A stretch of DNA of 51,052 bases from Paenibacillus oryzisoli (GTDB lineage: Bacteria > Bacillota > Bacilli > Paenibacillales > NBRC-103111). Of this stretch, positions 8,305-16,511 are shown one piece after another. The notes under the pieces were generated by a model. That model was not told the origin of the DNA and did not search any database. It was given only the letters and a program-made list of their open reading frames with translations. Numbering within the stretch: position 1 is the first letter of the stretch; each line of letters begins with the position of its first letter. The translations under genes were made by a program, and so were the position numbers. The stretch spans positions 1 to 51,052 of the forward strand of contig NZ_LYPB01000038.1 in assembly GCF_001653565.1 (NCBI RefSeq), read 5' to 3'.

Positions 8305-9537
8305 ATGCAGACAGCAACAGGTTCAGCTACGGCTGCTACCGCCAATTCAGCACAGGCACAAGCACGTACGGTTTATGCCATTTTATTTTCGATCAGTTTG
8401 GTGCATTTATTAAATGATGCGATACAGTCGGTCATTCCCGCCATTTTCCCCATTCTGCATGACTCCCTGCAGTTAAGTTTTACACAGATTGGCTGGATCG
8501 CTTTCACACTCAATGTGACAGCTTCCTTGTTCCAGCCTTTGATCGGGTTGTACACGGATGCGAGGCCGAAGCCTTACTTACTGCCAATCGGTGTGGTTTT
8601 CTCACTGTTTGGTATTGTCGTCCTGGCCTATGCAGGTACGTTCTCGCATGTGATTATGGCCGTTATTCTGGTTGGACTAGGCTCTTCGGTGCTTCATCCA
8701 GAGTCTTCGCGGGTCGCCTACTTAGCGGCAGGTCCTCGCAGAGGGCTGGCGCAGTCGATTTTCCAAACAGGGGGGAACATTGGTCAGGCGTTGGCTCCTA
8801 TCTTCACCGCACTCATTTTCGTACCATTAGGACAATTCGGGATCATTTGGTTTACGTTTGCGGCGGCAGCGGGGATCATAGTTCAGATTTTTGTGGCAAA
8901 ATGGTACCAAGGCGCGCTAGTTGTCCGTGCCACTGTTCGTAAATCGGCTTCCGTGAAGAAGCCTTTACCTAAGAAAACAGTCGCCTACGCGCTAGGCATT
9001 CTAATCATGCTGCTCTTTTCCAAGTTTGTTTACGTAGCTAGTATGACGGGGTTCTACGCCTTCTATTTAATGGACCATTTCGGTGTCACGACGGGGAGAG
9101 CACAGCTTATTATTTTTACCCTGCTGGCAGCTGGCGCCGTGGGTACATTCATGGGCGGGCCTTTGGCTGACCGCTTTGGCCGACGAAATATGATCTGGTT
9201 CTCCATCTTGGGAACAGCGCCATTCTCCATGCTGCTTCCCTTTGTGAACCTGTTCTGGTCAGCGGTTCTATGTGCATGCATCGGATTCATTCTGTTGTCG
9301 GGCTTCTCCGTGATCGTGGTTTACGCGCAGGAGTTGCTCCCAGGCAAAGTTGGCACCGTGTCAGGACTATTCTTCGGACTGGCATTCGGCTTAGGCGGTA
9401 TTGGTTCCGCGGTGCTGGGGACGTTGGCGGATGCGACAAGCATCGGCTTCGTGATCCGGCTTTGCGCCTACTTGCCGTTGCTAGGATTGTTTGCAGCCTT
9501 TCTTCCAACCGATAAGAAATTGAATATGACGAGTTAA
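8305..9537 (+). CDS. MFS transporter, fosmidomycin-resistance-like family
   Basis: Protein of 410 residues with 12 predicted transmembrane helices. The sequence after helix 1 (HLLNDAIQSVIPAIFPILH) and the loop PESSRVAYLAAGPRRGLAQ match the FSR/fosmidomycin-resistance subfamily of the major facilitator superfamily. ADRFGRRNM is the second-half loop motif. Start ATG with AAGGAG 9 nt upstream. It follows the GntR gene. The true substrate is unknown; drug or sugar-phosphate-analog efflux is known for only some relatives. Confidence 0.88.
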   Translation: MQTATGSATAATANSAQAQARTVYAILFSISLVHLLNDAIQSVIPAIFPILHDSLQLSFTQIGWIAFTLNVTASLFQPLIGLYTDARPKPYLLPIGVVFSLFGIVVLAYAGTFSHVIMAVILVGLGSSVLHPESSRVAYLAAGPRRGLAQSIFQTGGNIGQALAPIFTALIFVPLGQFGIIWFTFAAAAGIIVQIFVAKWYQGALVVRATVRKSASVKKPLPKKTVAYALGILIMLLFSKFVYVASMTGFYAFYLMDHFGVTTGRAQLIIFTLLAAGAVGTFMGGPLADRFGRRNMIWFSILGTAPFSMLLPFVNLFWSAVLCACIGFILLSGFSVIVVYAQELLPGKVGTVSGLFFGLAFGLGGIGSAVLGTLADATSIGFVIRLCAYLPLLGLFAAFLPTDKKLNMTS

Positions 9538-9603
9538 TCGTAAAAAGCAGACGTAATGAGAATGATAAAAACAAATAAAATGAGTCAACTCGGCTTACCA
9601 GCT

Positions 9604-9637
9604 AGCATCATCGTGTATCGCTCGATTGATGCTTTTT
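9604..9637 (+). terminator. Terminator of the MFS gene
   Basis: agcatcatcg pairs with cgattgatgct (one bulged T) across a short loop, followed by TTTTT. Confidence 0.7.
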
Positions 9638-9675
9638 GTGCTTTTGTAAGATGTCATTGATGTGCGCTAGAAATA

Positions 9676-9741
9676 ATAGTCAATTTAGTTGACTATATGC
9701 AAAAATAGCTTTAGAATAACAATAAGGTCAAGTGGATTGAC
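9676..9741 (+). promoter_or_regulatory. SigmaA promoter with two matching operator dyads
   Basis: TTGACT (9689-9694), 17 bp, TAGAAT (9712-9717) is a strong SigmaA-type promoter for the SnoaL-like gene. Two dyads of the same form, GTCAA-N5-TTGAC, flank it: 9676-9696 (extended arms ATAGTCAA/TTGACTAT) overlapping the -35, and 9727-9741 just past the start point. Centres are 48 bp apart. The MarR regulator encoded at 10308 is the natural candidate to bind both. Confidence 0.75.
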
Positions 9742-9760
9742 TAAATTGAGGAGGTTTGGT

Positions 9761-10198
9761 ATGACTACAGATAACAACATTCTAGTAGTGAGATCGTTTA
9801 TTAACCAATTTTGGAACGGAGCCGAACCTACAAATGCGGATCAATTTCTTAGCGCAGATTATGTAGATCACGCTTATGTGCCCAACAATAGGAAGGGACT
9901 TGAGCATACGGCTCGCCTTCTACATTCGGCATTTCCGGATCAATGCTCGTCAGAGGAAAGTATACTTGCTCAGGGAGATCGTGTTATTGTACGTCTAAGA
10001 ATGAAAGGGACTCATCGAGGGAATTTCAGAGGTACTGAAGCGACTAACAATCCAATCGAAGTTTTGCTGTACCGTGAGTTTCGGCTTGCAAACGGGAAAA
10101 TTGCCGAACACTGGGCGTTACTCGATACAGCATCCTTGCTGCGTCAAATAGGAGCCGAACTTCACGAGCATCCGGCTTGCCAAATAAACAAATCATAA
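9761..10198 (+). CDS. SnoaL-like / ester cyclase family protein
   Basis: Protein of 145 residues with the NTF2-like fold: VVRSFINQFWNG, YVDHAY, then a central sheet and FRLANGKIAEHWALLDTASLLRQIG. This matches SnoaL-like polyketide cyclase/ester cyclase proteins, many of which are stress-inducible without a known substrate. The ATG at 9761, preceded by GAGGAGG, was chosen over the ATG at 9689, which lies in the promoter -35 region. It is followed by a terminator and then by a MarR gene. The promoter carries paired operators, so induction by a small molecule is likely. Confidence 0.83.
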   Translation: MTTDNNILVVRSFINQFWNGAEPTNADQFLSADYVDHAYVPNNRKGLEHTARLLHSAFPDQCSSEESILAQGDRVIVRLRMKGTHRGNFRGTEATNNPIEVLLYREFRLANGKIAEHWALLDTASLLRQIGAELHEHPACQINKS

Positions 10199-10209
10199 GC
10201 ATGAACCAT

Positions 10210-10240
10210 AAGGCCGTCCTACAAGGACGGTCTTAGTTAT
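10210..10240 (+). terminator. Terminator after the SnoaL-like gene
   Basis: aggccgtcct, loop aca, aggacggtct, with a broken T-rich tail. Confidence 0.65.
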
Positions 10241-10307
10241 TTTCAAATATTGTGTTAAAATAGGTAGGAAACAAGGGATAGGTTAGCTTATACGGAGGGA
10301 AGCCATT

Positions 10308-10778
10308 GTGTCTGAAGAAGGAGCTTGGGGTTATGAACTAACCATTCTGTTTGCAACCGCATTCCGTTTGGCCGTTGACGAGTTGCATAAGGAGTTGGCT
10401 CTGTTAGGGTTTGACGATGTCCGACCTTCCCATGGGTATGTCTTCCAAATGCTTTCCCATAGCGGTGCTACCGGAAAGGAAGTAGCCGAGCATCTGGGAA
10501 TAACGAAGCAAGCTGCGAGCCTTACGGTAGACTATCTAGAAGAGCACGGATATGTCCTGCGACAACCACATCCTACCGACCAGAGAGGTAAACTTATCGT
10601 CTTAACAGAGCGGGGTTGGGATTGTATTCGTGCGACAGAAACTATTTTCACATCGATTGAGAATCGTTGGCAGGAAGTCCTTGGGAAAGATCAAATAGAA
10701 ACACTGCGAGGAGAGTTACGAAAATTGGTGTACGCTTCTACGAATTCCCATTCATTTAAATTTCGACCTGTGTGGTAA
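10308..10778 (+). CDS. MarR-family regulator
   Basis: Regulator of 156 residues with the MarR winged helix: GYVFQMLSHSGATGKEVAEHLGITKQ then QAASLTVDYLEEHGYVLRQ and wing PTDQRGKLIVLTERG. The start is GTG at 10308 with GGAGG 9 nt upstream; no nearby ATG fits. It probably binds the paired GTCAA-N5-TTGAC dyads at the SnoaL-like promoter. There is no obvious copy of that dyad in its own upstream region, so autoregulation is not supported by sequence. Confidence 0.9.
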   Translation: MSEEGAWGYELTILFATAFRLAVDELHKELALLGFDDVRPSHGYVFQMLSHSGATGKEVAEHLGITKQAASLTVDYLEEHGYVLRQPHPTDQRGKLIVLTERGWDCIRATETIFTSIENRWQEVLGKDQIETLRGELRKLVYASTNSHSFKFRPVW

Positions 10779-10813
10779 TAGACTTCAATGCAGGGGAATG
10801 GTAATCATGGCGA

Positions 10814-11248
10814 ATGAGAAGGAAATCTCCGCTGCGAGCGGAGACTGTTAACGGTTGGCTTCGCGATCATTTTATTAGATGGCCACCCGACAACATTCTG
10901 CTGCTGATTGCTGGCCGTTATAAGCTGAAGGGGACATGGATTATGTCCCCGGCTCTGCGAGAATGCTTATTATTTATGCCGCTCGGTAATCTTGACGCAT
11001 TCCGAAAGCGTAGCCTTGCTGTAATTGTTCCTATCGACAGATCAACGCTGCCTGTTCTGTTGGATGATCCGTTCGCAAATCCTTATTTATCCTCTCTGTC
11101 GCGAGAAGCTCTCAAAGCTTCTGAGGTGGATTCTCCTGACAAGGCGGGATGGTTTATACGGACGATCGATTACGCAGATTGGGAAAATCCGGAGTGCTCG
11201 ATAACCGTGGAGACAAACTGGAGCCATTACTTCGTTTCAGTCGGGTAG
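10814..11248 (+). CDS. Hypothetical protein, possibly with a frameshifted start
   Basis: About 144 residues, not recognised. No signal peptide or membrane segment is clear; aromatic residues are frequent. The only good RBS (AGGGG at 10792) suits the ATG at 10807, which is in another frame and reads MANEKEISAASGDC before a stop. The ATG at 10814 has no RBS at proper distance. Either the N-terminus was shifted by an indel near 10815-10855, or the protein is translated poorly from 10814. It follows the MarR gene by 35 bp in the same orientation. Confidence 0.5.
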   Translation: MRRKSPLRAETVNGWLRDHFIRWPPDNILLLIAGRYKLKGTWIMSPALRECLLFMPLGNLDAFRKRSLAVIVPIDRSTLPVLLDDPFANPYLSSLSREALKASEVDSPDKAGWFIRTIDYADWENPECSITVETNWSHYFVSVG

Positions 11249-11261
11249 GATCACCTGTCGG

Positions 11262-12158
11262 CTAATGTTTCTGGGATCTGTAAGACCCGAATTCAATATC
11301 CTGCAGGATGGAACGGCTGCTAGCTTGCCAATTTAACTGCTGCTCGGCTTTCAACCCAGACAACCGTTGGTTGATGCTGCCTGCCCAAGCCGCGGGTCCA
11401 AGGAAATGAGCGGCTTCCTCCAAAGTCCAAGATTCGACCTTTTCCTGCAAACCGGTCAGCCGGCTTATGGCACCTGTCAATTGCTTCATCGTTACCATTT
11501 CTCGAGAAGTTGCGTTAAATAAGGAGCCAGGCGCTGCCAGTTGAAAAGCCAAATAAAATAAACGGGCTAAATCCTCAACATGAATCGTAGACCATGCATT
11601 GTCCCCCTTATCAATGTATTTAGCCGCTTGTAAATGCTCAGTTAATTGAATGGAACCTTTAACTAAACCGCCCCCATGTCCGTAAACCAAGCTAGGACGG
11701 ATAATAATCGTGCGAATAGTCCGTTCTGCTGCTTGTACCACTGCTTCTTCCTGCCGGACCTTCCATTTTAAGAAGACCATAGGGTCTAACGATGATTCTT
11801 CATTGACGATTTGTTCACGGGTATCATTATAGATAAGTGTTCCACTCGTATAAATAAAGGGCTTGCCGCTGCCTTCAAGGCCGTCCAGCATGGTTGCTAC
11901 AGAACCAACATCAAGCTCTTCACACTGTGGAGTGAGGGAAATTGCGGTATGGATGACTCCATCGGCTTGGGAAACTCCTGCTAGCAAGGCTTGTTTGTCT
12001 TTTAGATCCCCAATGATAGCTTGATAGCCTCTACCCCGAATGAAATTCGCCTGCTCCTCGGATCTCACCAGTCCCAACACTTCATATCCTTCCGATCGAA
12101 AAATTTTTGCGATTTCAGAACCGATATATCCTGTAATTCCTGTTAAAAATAGCTTCAT
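11262..12158 (-). CDS. NAD(P)-dependent epimerase/reductase-like SDR protein
   Basis: Extended/atypical SDR of 298 residues. The Rossmann motif TGITGYIGSEIAKIF lies at about 7-21, followed by a short NAD(P) site (GDLKD) and IYTSGTLIYND. A YxxxK catalytic pair is not clear; the usual Tyr region reads PMVFLKWKVRQEEAV. It resembles nucleoside-diphosphate-sugar epimerase-like proteins of unknown substrate. The divergence from the classic active site makes the reaction uncertain. It is transcribed with the MarR gene upstream (38-bp gap) and so is probably under that regulator. Confidence 0.82.
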   Translation of the reverse strand: MKLFLTGITGYIGSEIAKIFRSEGYEVLGLVRSEEQANFIRGRGYQAIIGDLKDKQALLAGVSQADGVIHTAISLTPQCEELDVGSVATMLDGLEGSGKPFIYTSGTLIYNDTREQIVNEESSLDPMVFLKWKVRQEEAVVQAAERTIRTIIIRPSLVYGHGGGLVKGSIQLTEHLQAAKYIDKGDNAWSTIHVEDLARLFYLAFQLAAPGSLFNATSREMVTMKQLTGAISRLTGLQEKVESWTLEEAAHFLGPAAWAGSINQRLSGLKAEQQLNWQASSRSILQDIEFGSYRSQKH

Positions 12159-12196
12159 GTAGCATATACCTCCCTAAATTTTGGATTATGGAACAA

Positions 12197-12652
12197 TTAG
12201 CGACCCCAATGATCACTTATATAGTGAAGGGTTATATTCAGCAATCTGTTTAATTCCAGACTGTCTTTTTCTCCTAAATGCTCGACGAGTCCTGTGAAAA
12301 GTTGGAAGAAGTTGTTTTCAGTACTATCCACTAGCTCTTCACCGGATTCTGTAGCTTTTACTAGAACCATTCGTTTATCTTTTTGGTCAGGATAACGAAC
12401 GATATACCCTTTTTCTTCCAAAGTCTTTAGAATATGCGTAGCTCCGGCTTGAGTGATATTTAGCGCGCTGCTTAAATCAGACACTTTGACTGACTTCGCA
12501 CCTCCGGAATTAAGATAAACGACAGTTGCTAGGAACATAGCCTCACTTGGTCTTAATCCTTGAACCGATCCTGTCCTTACACCCATTCTGCGAATTTGCC
12601 CAAACGTTCTTGCTAAATCCGTTGCGGTACTGTTTGTTTTGTGATTGTCCAT
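12197..12652 (-). CDS. MarR-family regulator
   Basis: Regulator of 151 residues: RPSEAMFLATVVYLN, SDLSSALNITQAGATHILKTLEEKGYIVR and wing PDQKDKRMVLVKAT are typical of MarR. It is the first gene of a two-gene unit with the SDR gene. Three tandem 13-bp dyads at 12679-12719 lie 27-67 bp upstream of the start, where they can block the promoter. This strongly suggests autorepression. Confidence 0.9.
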   Translation of the reverse strand: MDNHKTNSTATDLARTFGQIRRMGVRTGSVQGLRPSEAMFLATVVYLNSGGAKSVKVSDLSSALNITQAGATHILKTLEEKGYIVRYPDQKDKRMVLVKATESGEELVDSTENNFFQLFTGLVEHLGEKDSLELNRLLNITLHYISDHWGR

Positions 12653-12678
12653 AATGAGCCTCCAAAACTGACATATAT

Positions 12679-12719
12679 TTTACTAAGTAAAGTTTACCAA
12701 ATAAAGTTTACTAAGTAAA
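12679..12719 (-). promoter_or_regulatory. Triple MarR operator (13-mers at 14-bp spacing)
   Basis: TTTACTAAGTAAA is a perfect palindrome at 12679-12691 and again at 12707-12719. Between them, at 12693-12705, sits the degenerate copy TTTACCAAATAAA. A single G separates neighbouring copies, so the unit step is exactly 14 bp. The array lies upstream of the minus-strand marR-SDR unit. Confidence 0.8.
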
Positions 12720-12916
12720 GTATATAATTTATTTTTATTGAGATGCAACAAGGATAGGATGGGAGTAAAAAATGAAATCGATCTTTCCTGGGGAAGTTTT
12801 TAGACTTAAACTGTCTAGCTTTGGCTGGATATTTCAAATGGAGGCATTAAAAAATTGAAAATAAACATGGGAACCTGTAAATTAAGATTTATATGTAATG
12901 GATAGGAAGTGAGCGC

Positions 12917-13504
12917 ATGGATGTAAAAGAAGCGATTCGCCAGCGACGCAGCATTGGGAAACTTAAGCAGGATCCCATCGAGCACGCGTTGATTGAAGAG
13001 ATTTTGGAAGCTGCAGTCTGGGCACCCAATCACGCGAATACGGAACCTTGGCGGTTCTGGGTGATGACGGGTGAAGGCAGAAAGCTGTTAGGACGGGGCT
13101 ATGCCGAAGTCGCCATTGCGGAAGAAAAGTCAGGAGCAGATGCGGCTCTGTCGGAGGAAGAGGAGCAGCAGTTACGCAGCAGCAGCGAGAAGAAAGCCTT
13201 CCGAGCTCCGCTCGTTATAGCAGTTGCTGTCTCTCCGGCTGAGAAGCCTGTCGTACCTGTAATAGAGGAATATGCGGCTGTTCACTGCGCTGTACAGAAT
13301 ATGATGCTAGCTGCCCATGCCCTAGGCTTAGGCTCGATCTGGCGAACTGGTGATCCTACGTATCATCCGAAAATGCAAGAGAACTTCGGTCTCTCAGGTA
13401 AAGAAGAGATGGTCGGATTTATCTACATTGGTTACCCGGAAGTTATTCCAACGAAAGCAGCGCGTGTACCTTTTGCCTTAAAAACGCAATGGGTAACGGA
13501 GTAA
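12917..13504 (+). CDS. Nitroreductase family protein
   Basis: FMN-dependent NAD(P)H oxidoreductase-like protein of 195 residues. IRQRRSIGKLKQDPI and AVWAPNHANTEPWRFWVM form the phosphate and FMN contact region; LAAHALGLGSIWRTGD and GFIYIGYPE are the conserved C-terminal segments. The length fits the compact YdjA-like subgroup. Start ATG with a GGAAG-type RBS. It is divergent from the MarR unit, 265 bp away. The physiological substrate is unknown. Confidence 0.9.
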   Translation: MDVKEAIRQRRSIGKLKQDPIEHALIEEILEAAVWAPNHANTEPWRFWVMTGEGRKLLGRGYAEVAIAEEKSGADAALSEEEEQQLRSSSEKKAFRAPLVIAVAVSPAEKPVVPVIEEYAAVHCAVQNMMLAAHALGLGSIWRTGDPTYHPKMQENFGLSGKEEMVGFIYIGYPEVIPTKAARVPFALKTQWVTE

Positions 13505-13606
13505 CTGCTCCGAGGCAACACGCTTGTTGAAAGGAAGTGTGACTGTGAATAACAGAGCCTTCCCAGCCAATTCCTGTGCCGTCTTATAGAGAAGTTCACA
13601 GATATA

Positions 13607-13706
13607 CGGAACGAGAGGACGCTATTTGTTGAAAAACAGATGTCTCCCAGAAGTTGCGGAACGATTAAATATAGCGGAGCTACGTTCCGTTAGATCCCAG
13701 AAATTT
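13607..13706. repeat. Two 50-bp direct repeats with conserved ends
   Basis: CGGAACGA occurs at 13607 and 13657, and CCCAGAA at 13646 and 13696, both exactly 50 bp apart, while the middle of each unit is unrelated. An inverted copy of the first motif (TACGTTCCG) is at 13681. This resembles in step length the 51-bp-spaced elements elsewhere in the window but lacks the four-unit layout. The 240-bp gap between nitroreductase and psuG holds nothing else except the psuG terminator. Confidence 0.5.
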
Positions 13707-13738
13707 AAAAAAACTCGCCCCCCACACGGGGAGCGAGT
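13707..13738 (-). terminator. Terminator of psuG
   Basis: On the minus strand actcgctcccc, loop gtgt, ggggggcgagt followed by a run of T, 5 nt beyond the psuG stop. Confidence 0.88.
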
Positions 13739-13743
13739 CTATT

Positions 13744-14658
13744 CTAGTTCTTCAGCGCAACCGCAATCCTTGCGGCGGTCTGCGCGTTGTGATACACGAG
13801 CGCGATGTTCGTCTCCAGGCTGCGGCCTTCCGTCAGCTGCTTGATCCGCGCTAGCAAGAAAGGCGTGACCTTCTTCCCGGTCACGTTCTGCTCTTTGGCC
13901 TCATTCAGCGCCTGCTGGATGACGGCCTCGATTTCGACATGGTCCATGGCGGACTCCGCTGGGACCGGGTTGGCGATGACGGCGCCGCCGCTAAGGCCGA
14001 GCTCCCACTTCGTGCGGAGCATAGCGGCCACGTCAGCCGCCTCATCGAGGCGGAAGTCTACGCCATAGCCGCTCTCGCGGGCGTAGAAGGACGGGAATTC
14101 GCTCGCTTGGTAACCTACCACGGGCACGCCGTGGGTTTCCAAGTACTCGAGCGTACGTCCAATGTCGAGGATCGATTTCACGCCGGCGCAGACGACGGCG
14201 ACGTTGGTGGCTGCCAGCTCCGTCAAATCAGCGGAGATGTCCATGGAGCTTTCGCCTTCACGGTGGACACCGCCAATGCCGCCGGTAGCGAATACTTCGA
14301 TGCCAGCAAGGGCAGCGCCGATCATCGTCGCGGATACCGTCGTCGCGCCGATCTTGCCCGACGATAGAATGTACGGAAAGTCGCGGCGGCTTACTTTTTC
14401 TACGTGGCCATTCGTAGCAAAAGCTTCAAGCTCCTGCTCGTTTAGGCCAATCTTGATTTTACCATCCATGATGCCGATGGTTGCTGGAACTGCACCATTA
14501 TCGCGGATAATTTGCTCCACTTTTTTCGCCATTTCAATGTTTTGCGGGTAGGGCATGCCATGAGAAATAATCGTCGTTTCGAGCGCCACAACGGGTTTAT
14601 TGTTCGCGAGAGCTTCCTTGACTTCATCAGTAAACGTTAAGTATGAGTGAGATAACAT
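13744..14658 (-). CDS. psuG: Pseudouridine-5'-phosphate glycosidase
   Basis: Enzyme of 304 residues that splits pseudouridine 5'-phosphate into uracil and ribose 5-phosphate. The characteristic segments are [16 protein letters not shown] (about 25-40), [60 protein letters not shown] and NPVPAESAM. It starts 4 nt after the kinase stop, with AAAGGAG inside the kinase 3' end, so translation is coupled. The two genes form a complete pseudouridine salvage pathway: kinase first, then glycosidase. Confidence 0.96.
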   Translation of the reverse strand: MLSHSYLTFTDEVKEALANNKPVVALETTIISHGMPYPQNIEMAKKVEQIIRDNGAVPATIGIMDGKIKIGLNEQELEAFATNGHVEKVSRRDFPYILSSGKIGATTVSATMIGAALAGIEVFATGGIGGVHREGESSMDISADLTELAATNVAVVCAGVKSILDIGRTLEYLETHGVPVVGYQASEFPSFYARESGYGVDFRLDEAADVAAMLRTKWELGLSGGAVIANPVPAESAMDHVEIEAVIQQALNEAKEQNVTGKKVTPFLLARIKQLTEGRSLETNIALVYHNAQTAARIAVALKN

Positions 14659-14662
14659 GGGT

Positions 14663-15793
14663 TTAGTCTCCTTTAGTCATGGTGTTAATCGTAAGTTGCA
14701 AGCGTTCCTCGTTCAGCTCACTGGACGTGGATTGACTGGTTTGAAGCGTAATGTGCGCAGCAGCAAGACCAAATTCACAAGACTTCATATACGTGTGGTG
14801 ATGGGTAACACCATAGGCAATACCAGCTAAGAAGGCATCGCCTGCGCCAGTAACCTCGACAACTTCGGTCGGTATCGATGGAAAGAAGTGCTGGCCTTCT
14901 TCTCCCGAATAGTAGACGCCTCGGCTCCCCAAGGTAATGAAAACATGCTTCACGCCGCGGTTTCGAATGGATTCCGCAATTTGGCTATGATCAGGCTCTA
15001 CGTAAAACATATCAATGACATCTTGATTCATGGTTAAGGGTGTATGTGCGAGTTGAATCGCTTCTTCTAAATTCGGGAAAATGGCCGTGACACCCGTAAG
15101 GTCCGTCGGAAGCTTCTTCGATTTCTCCGAAGAAACAGGATCCATGAAGAGCGGGATATTCTCCTCCTGACAACGCCGGACCAACTCTTCCAAGGTTTCG
15201 CTGGGAAGATTGGTATCTGCGATCACGAGCTGGGCAGCAGCCATATGGGACCATTTATCCCGAAGCATCGCGGGTAGAAACTTATCATAGATGTCCATAT
15301 TGGCAAAAGCTAGAAACATCTCGCCCGACGTGTCGAGGAGTGCCGTGTAGGATCCTGTATTCTCGCCGCTAAGCACAATGGCTTGGCTGACGTCGACACC
15401 TCGGCGCCGGGTCTCTTCCAGCACCCACTGGCCTGCTTTGTCGTCTCCGACCACAGTTAAGAGTGCTGTTCGACAAGCTAAGCCCGCTAAAGCTTCGGCG
15501 ATGTTGCGAGCTACGCCGCCGCAAGACTCCGTTACGGTAACAGGATTCGATGAAGCAAGGCGGATCACATGCTTGCTAGTGGCTTTACTATCGAGATTGG
15601 CTCCACCTATGCAGACAATCGTATGTTCATCCGAGGTGACATAGGCTCTGCCGCGAATCGTTCCCTTTTTAGTCAAAGAGGCAATATAACCAGCTACAGC
15701 GGATCGCGAGATGCCGATGATGCCTGCGATTTCATGCTGGGAAATGAATGGATTTTGACGGATAAGTGCTAGGATTTGCCCTTCACGATCCAT
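14663..15793 (-). CDS. psuK: Pseudouridine kinase with N-terminal HTH (PfkB family)
   Basis: PfkB-family sugar kinase of 376 residues preceded by a winged helix-turn-helix (about 1-60: [21 protein letters not shown] then [12 protein letters not shown]). The kinase shows [10 protein letters not shown] and the C-terminal signature [17 protein letters not shown] with catalytic Asp. It phosphorylates pseudouridine for PsuG. ATG at 15793 is chosen because GGAGGG sits 9 nt upstream; a TTG nine bases earlier abuts the RBS and cannot be used. The fused HTH suggests self-regulation of the operon, as in other Firmicute PsuK-like kinases. Confidence 0.92.
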   Translation of the reverse strand: MDREGQILALIRQNPFISQHEIAGIIGISRSAVAGYIASLTKKGTIRGRAYVTSDEHTIVCIGGANLDSKATSKHVIRLASSNPVTVTESCGGVARNIAEALAGLACRTALLTVVGDDKAGQWVLEETRRRGVDVSQAIVLSGENTGSYTALLDTSGEMFLAFANMDIYDKFLPAMLRDKWSHMAAAQLVIADTNLPSETLEELVRRCQEENIPLFMDPVSSEKSKKLPTDLTGVTAIFPNLEEAIQLAHTPLTMNQDVIDMFYVEPDHSQIAESIRNRGVKHVFITLGSRGVYYSGEEGQHFFPSIPTEVVEVTGAGDAFLAGIAYGVTHHHTYMKSCEFGLAAAHITLQTSQSTSSELNEERLQLTINTMTKGD

Positions 15794-15884
15794 GCGAAGC
15801 AACCCTCCTTCAACGTTCTCTCCTCATTCTAACTCACCATTAAACAAAAGTCTATTCAATAAACAAATGTCGAAATGACATGCC

Positions 15885-15918
15885 AAAAAGCCCGTTCCCA
15901 ACAGGAACAAGGCTTTTT
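15885..15918. terminator. Bidirectional hairpin terminator
   Basis: aaaaagcccgttcc pairs with ggaacaaggcttttt around a short loop. It ends the minus-strand gene at 15936-16340. Confidence 0.75.
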
Positions 15919-15935
15919 GCATGTTGTACTTGCAG

Positions 15936-16340
15936 CTATTCTGAATGCGTAGAATTGGAGCGTGACCCTAGTCCAAGCAACCCAAGTAACCCTAGTAAAC
16001 CGATGTAGCTATACCACGGTTTCGTTTTATCTTTTGGCGTAGCAGCAACGGACTGAGCTTGTAGGGTGGCAACATTCAGAGCTGTTGGTGGTGTCAGTCC
16101 ATAAGCGGCAGCGTAGCCATTCAAGTTCGTTGCTGGGAGTAAACGTGTATCTGCCCCTGGCATGCCATAAGGGTTGGTTTGGAACATGGTAGCCGAACCA
16201 TTCTTCAAGCTATGCAGGTTTTCGGTCTGTGACACTTGCGTACTGTGATCATGGGCATGCAGCCGATATTGATGTGCTCCAAGCAGAAGGGAGAAAGTAA
16301 GGAAAGAAATTGAAGCTAACTTGAAAGAGCGGGTAACCAT
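15936..16340 (-). CDS. Small exported protein with a GLLGLLGLLGL C-terminal segment
   Basis: Protein of 134 residues. A signal peptide-like segment covers about 5-30 (LASISFLTFSLLLGA). The middle is low complexity. The tail reads WYSYIGLLGLLGLLGLGSR then a short polar end, close in form to the WGxxGxxG family of Firmicutes, small exported proteins ending in Trp-Gly-rich hydrophobic helices and basic residues. Here the first Gly is replaced (W-Y-S-Y-I-G). Function in that family is unknown; a sorting or membrane-retention signal is plausible. GGAGG RBS; single-gene unit. Confidence 0.72.
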   Translation of the reverse strand: MVTRSFKLASISFLTFSLLLGAHQYRLHAHDHSTQVSQTENLHSLKNGSATMFQTNPYGMPGADTRLLPATNLNGYAAAYGLTPPTALNVATLQAQSVAATPKDKTKPWYSYIGLLGLLGLLGLGSRSNSTHSE

Positions 16341-16460
16341 TATTCCATGCCTCCAGGTATTTAGTAGATAGGGGTCATTCAGAGTAAGTAAGCATATATT
16401 CCCCTGTGAACGAGAAGTTATGCATGAAGGAGTAGGGGGATGTTTAAGGCTATATAAACA

Positions 16461-16498
16461 GAAAAACCGTTGCCCCTAGATAACTAGGAGCAACGGTT
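16461..16498 (-). terminator. Terminator of the Ig-like protein gene
   Basis: On the minus strand aaccgttgctcctag pairs with ctaggggcaacggtt, loop of four, followed by TTTTT. It starts 14 nt beyond the stop. Confidence 0.88.
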
Positions 16499-16511
16499 CT
16501 GTTCACATGAA

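Noticed and set aside
13626..13844. A 72-codon frame upstream of and overlapping the psuG end
   Set aside because: It crosses the psuG terminator and overlaps the gene in antisense; no RBS; repeat-derived start.
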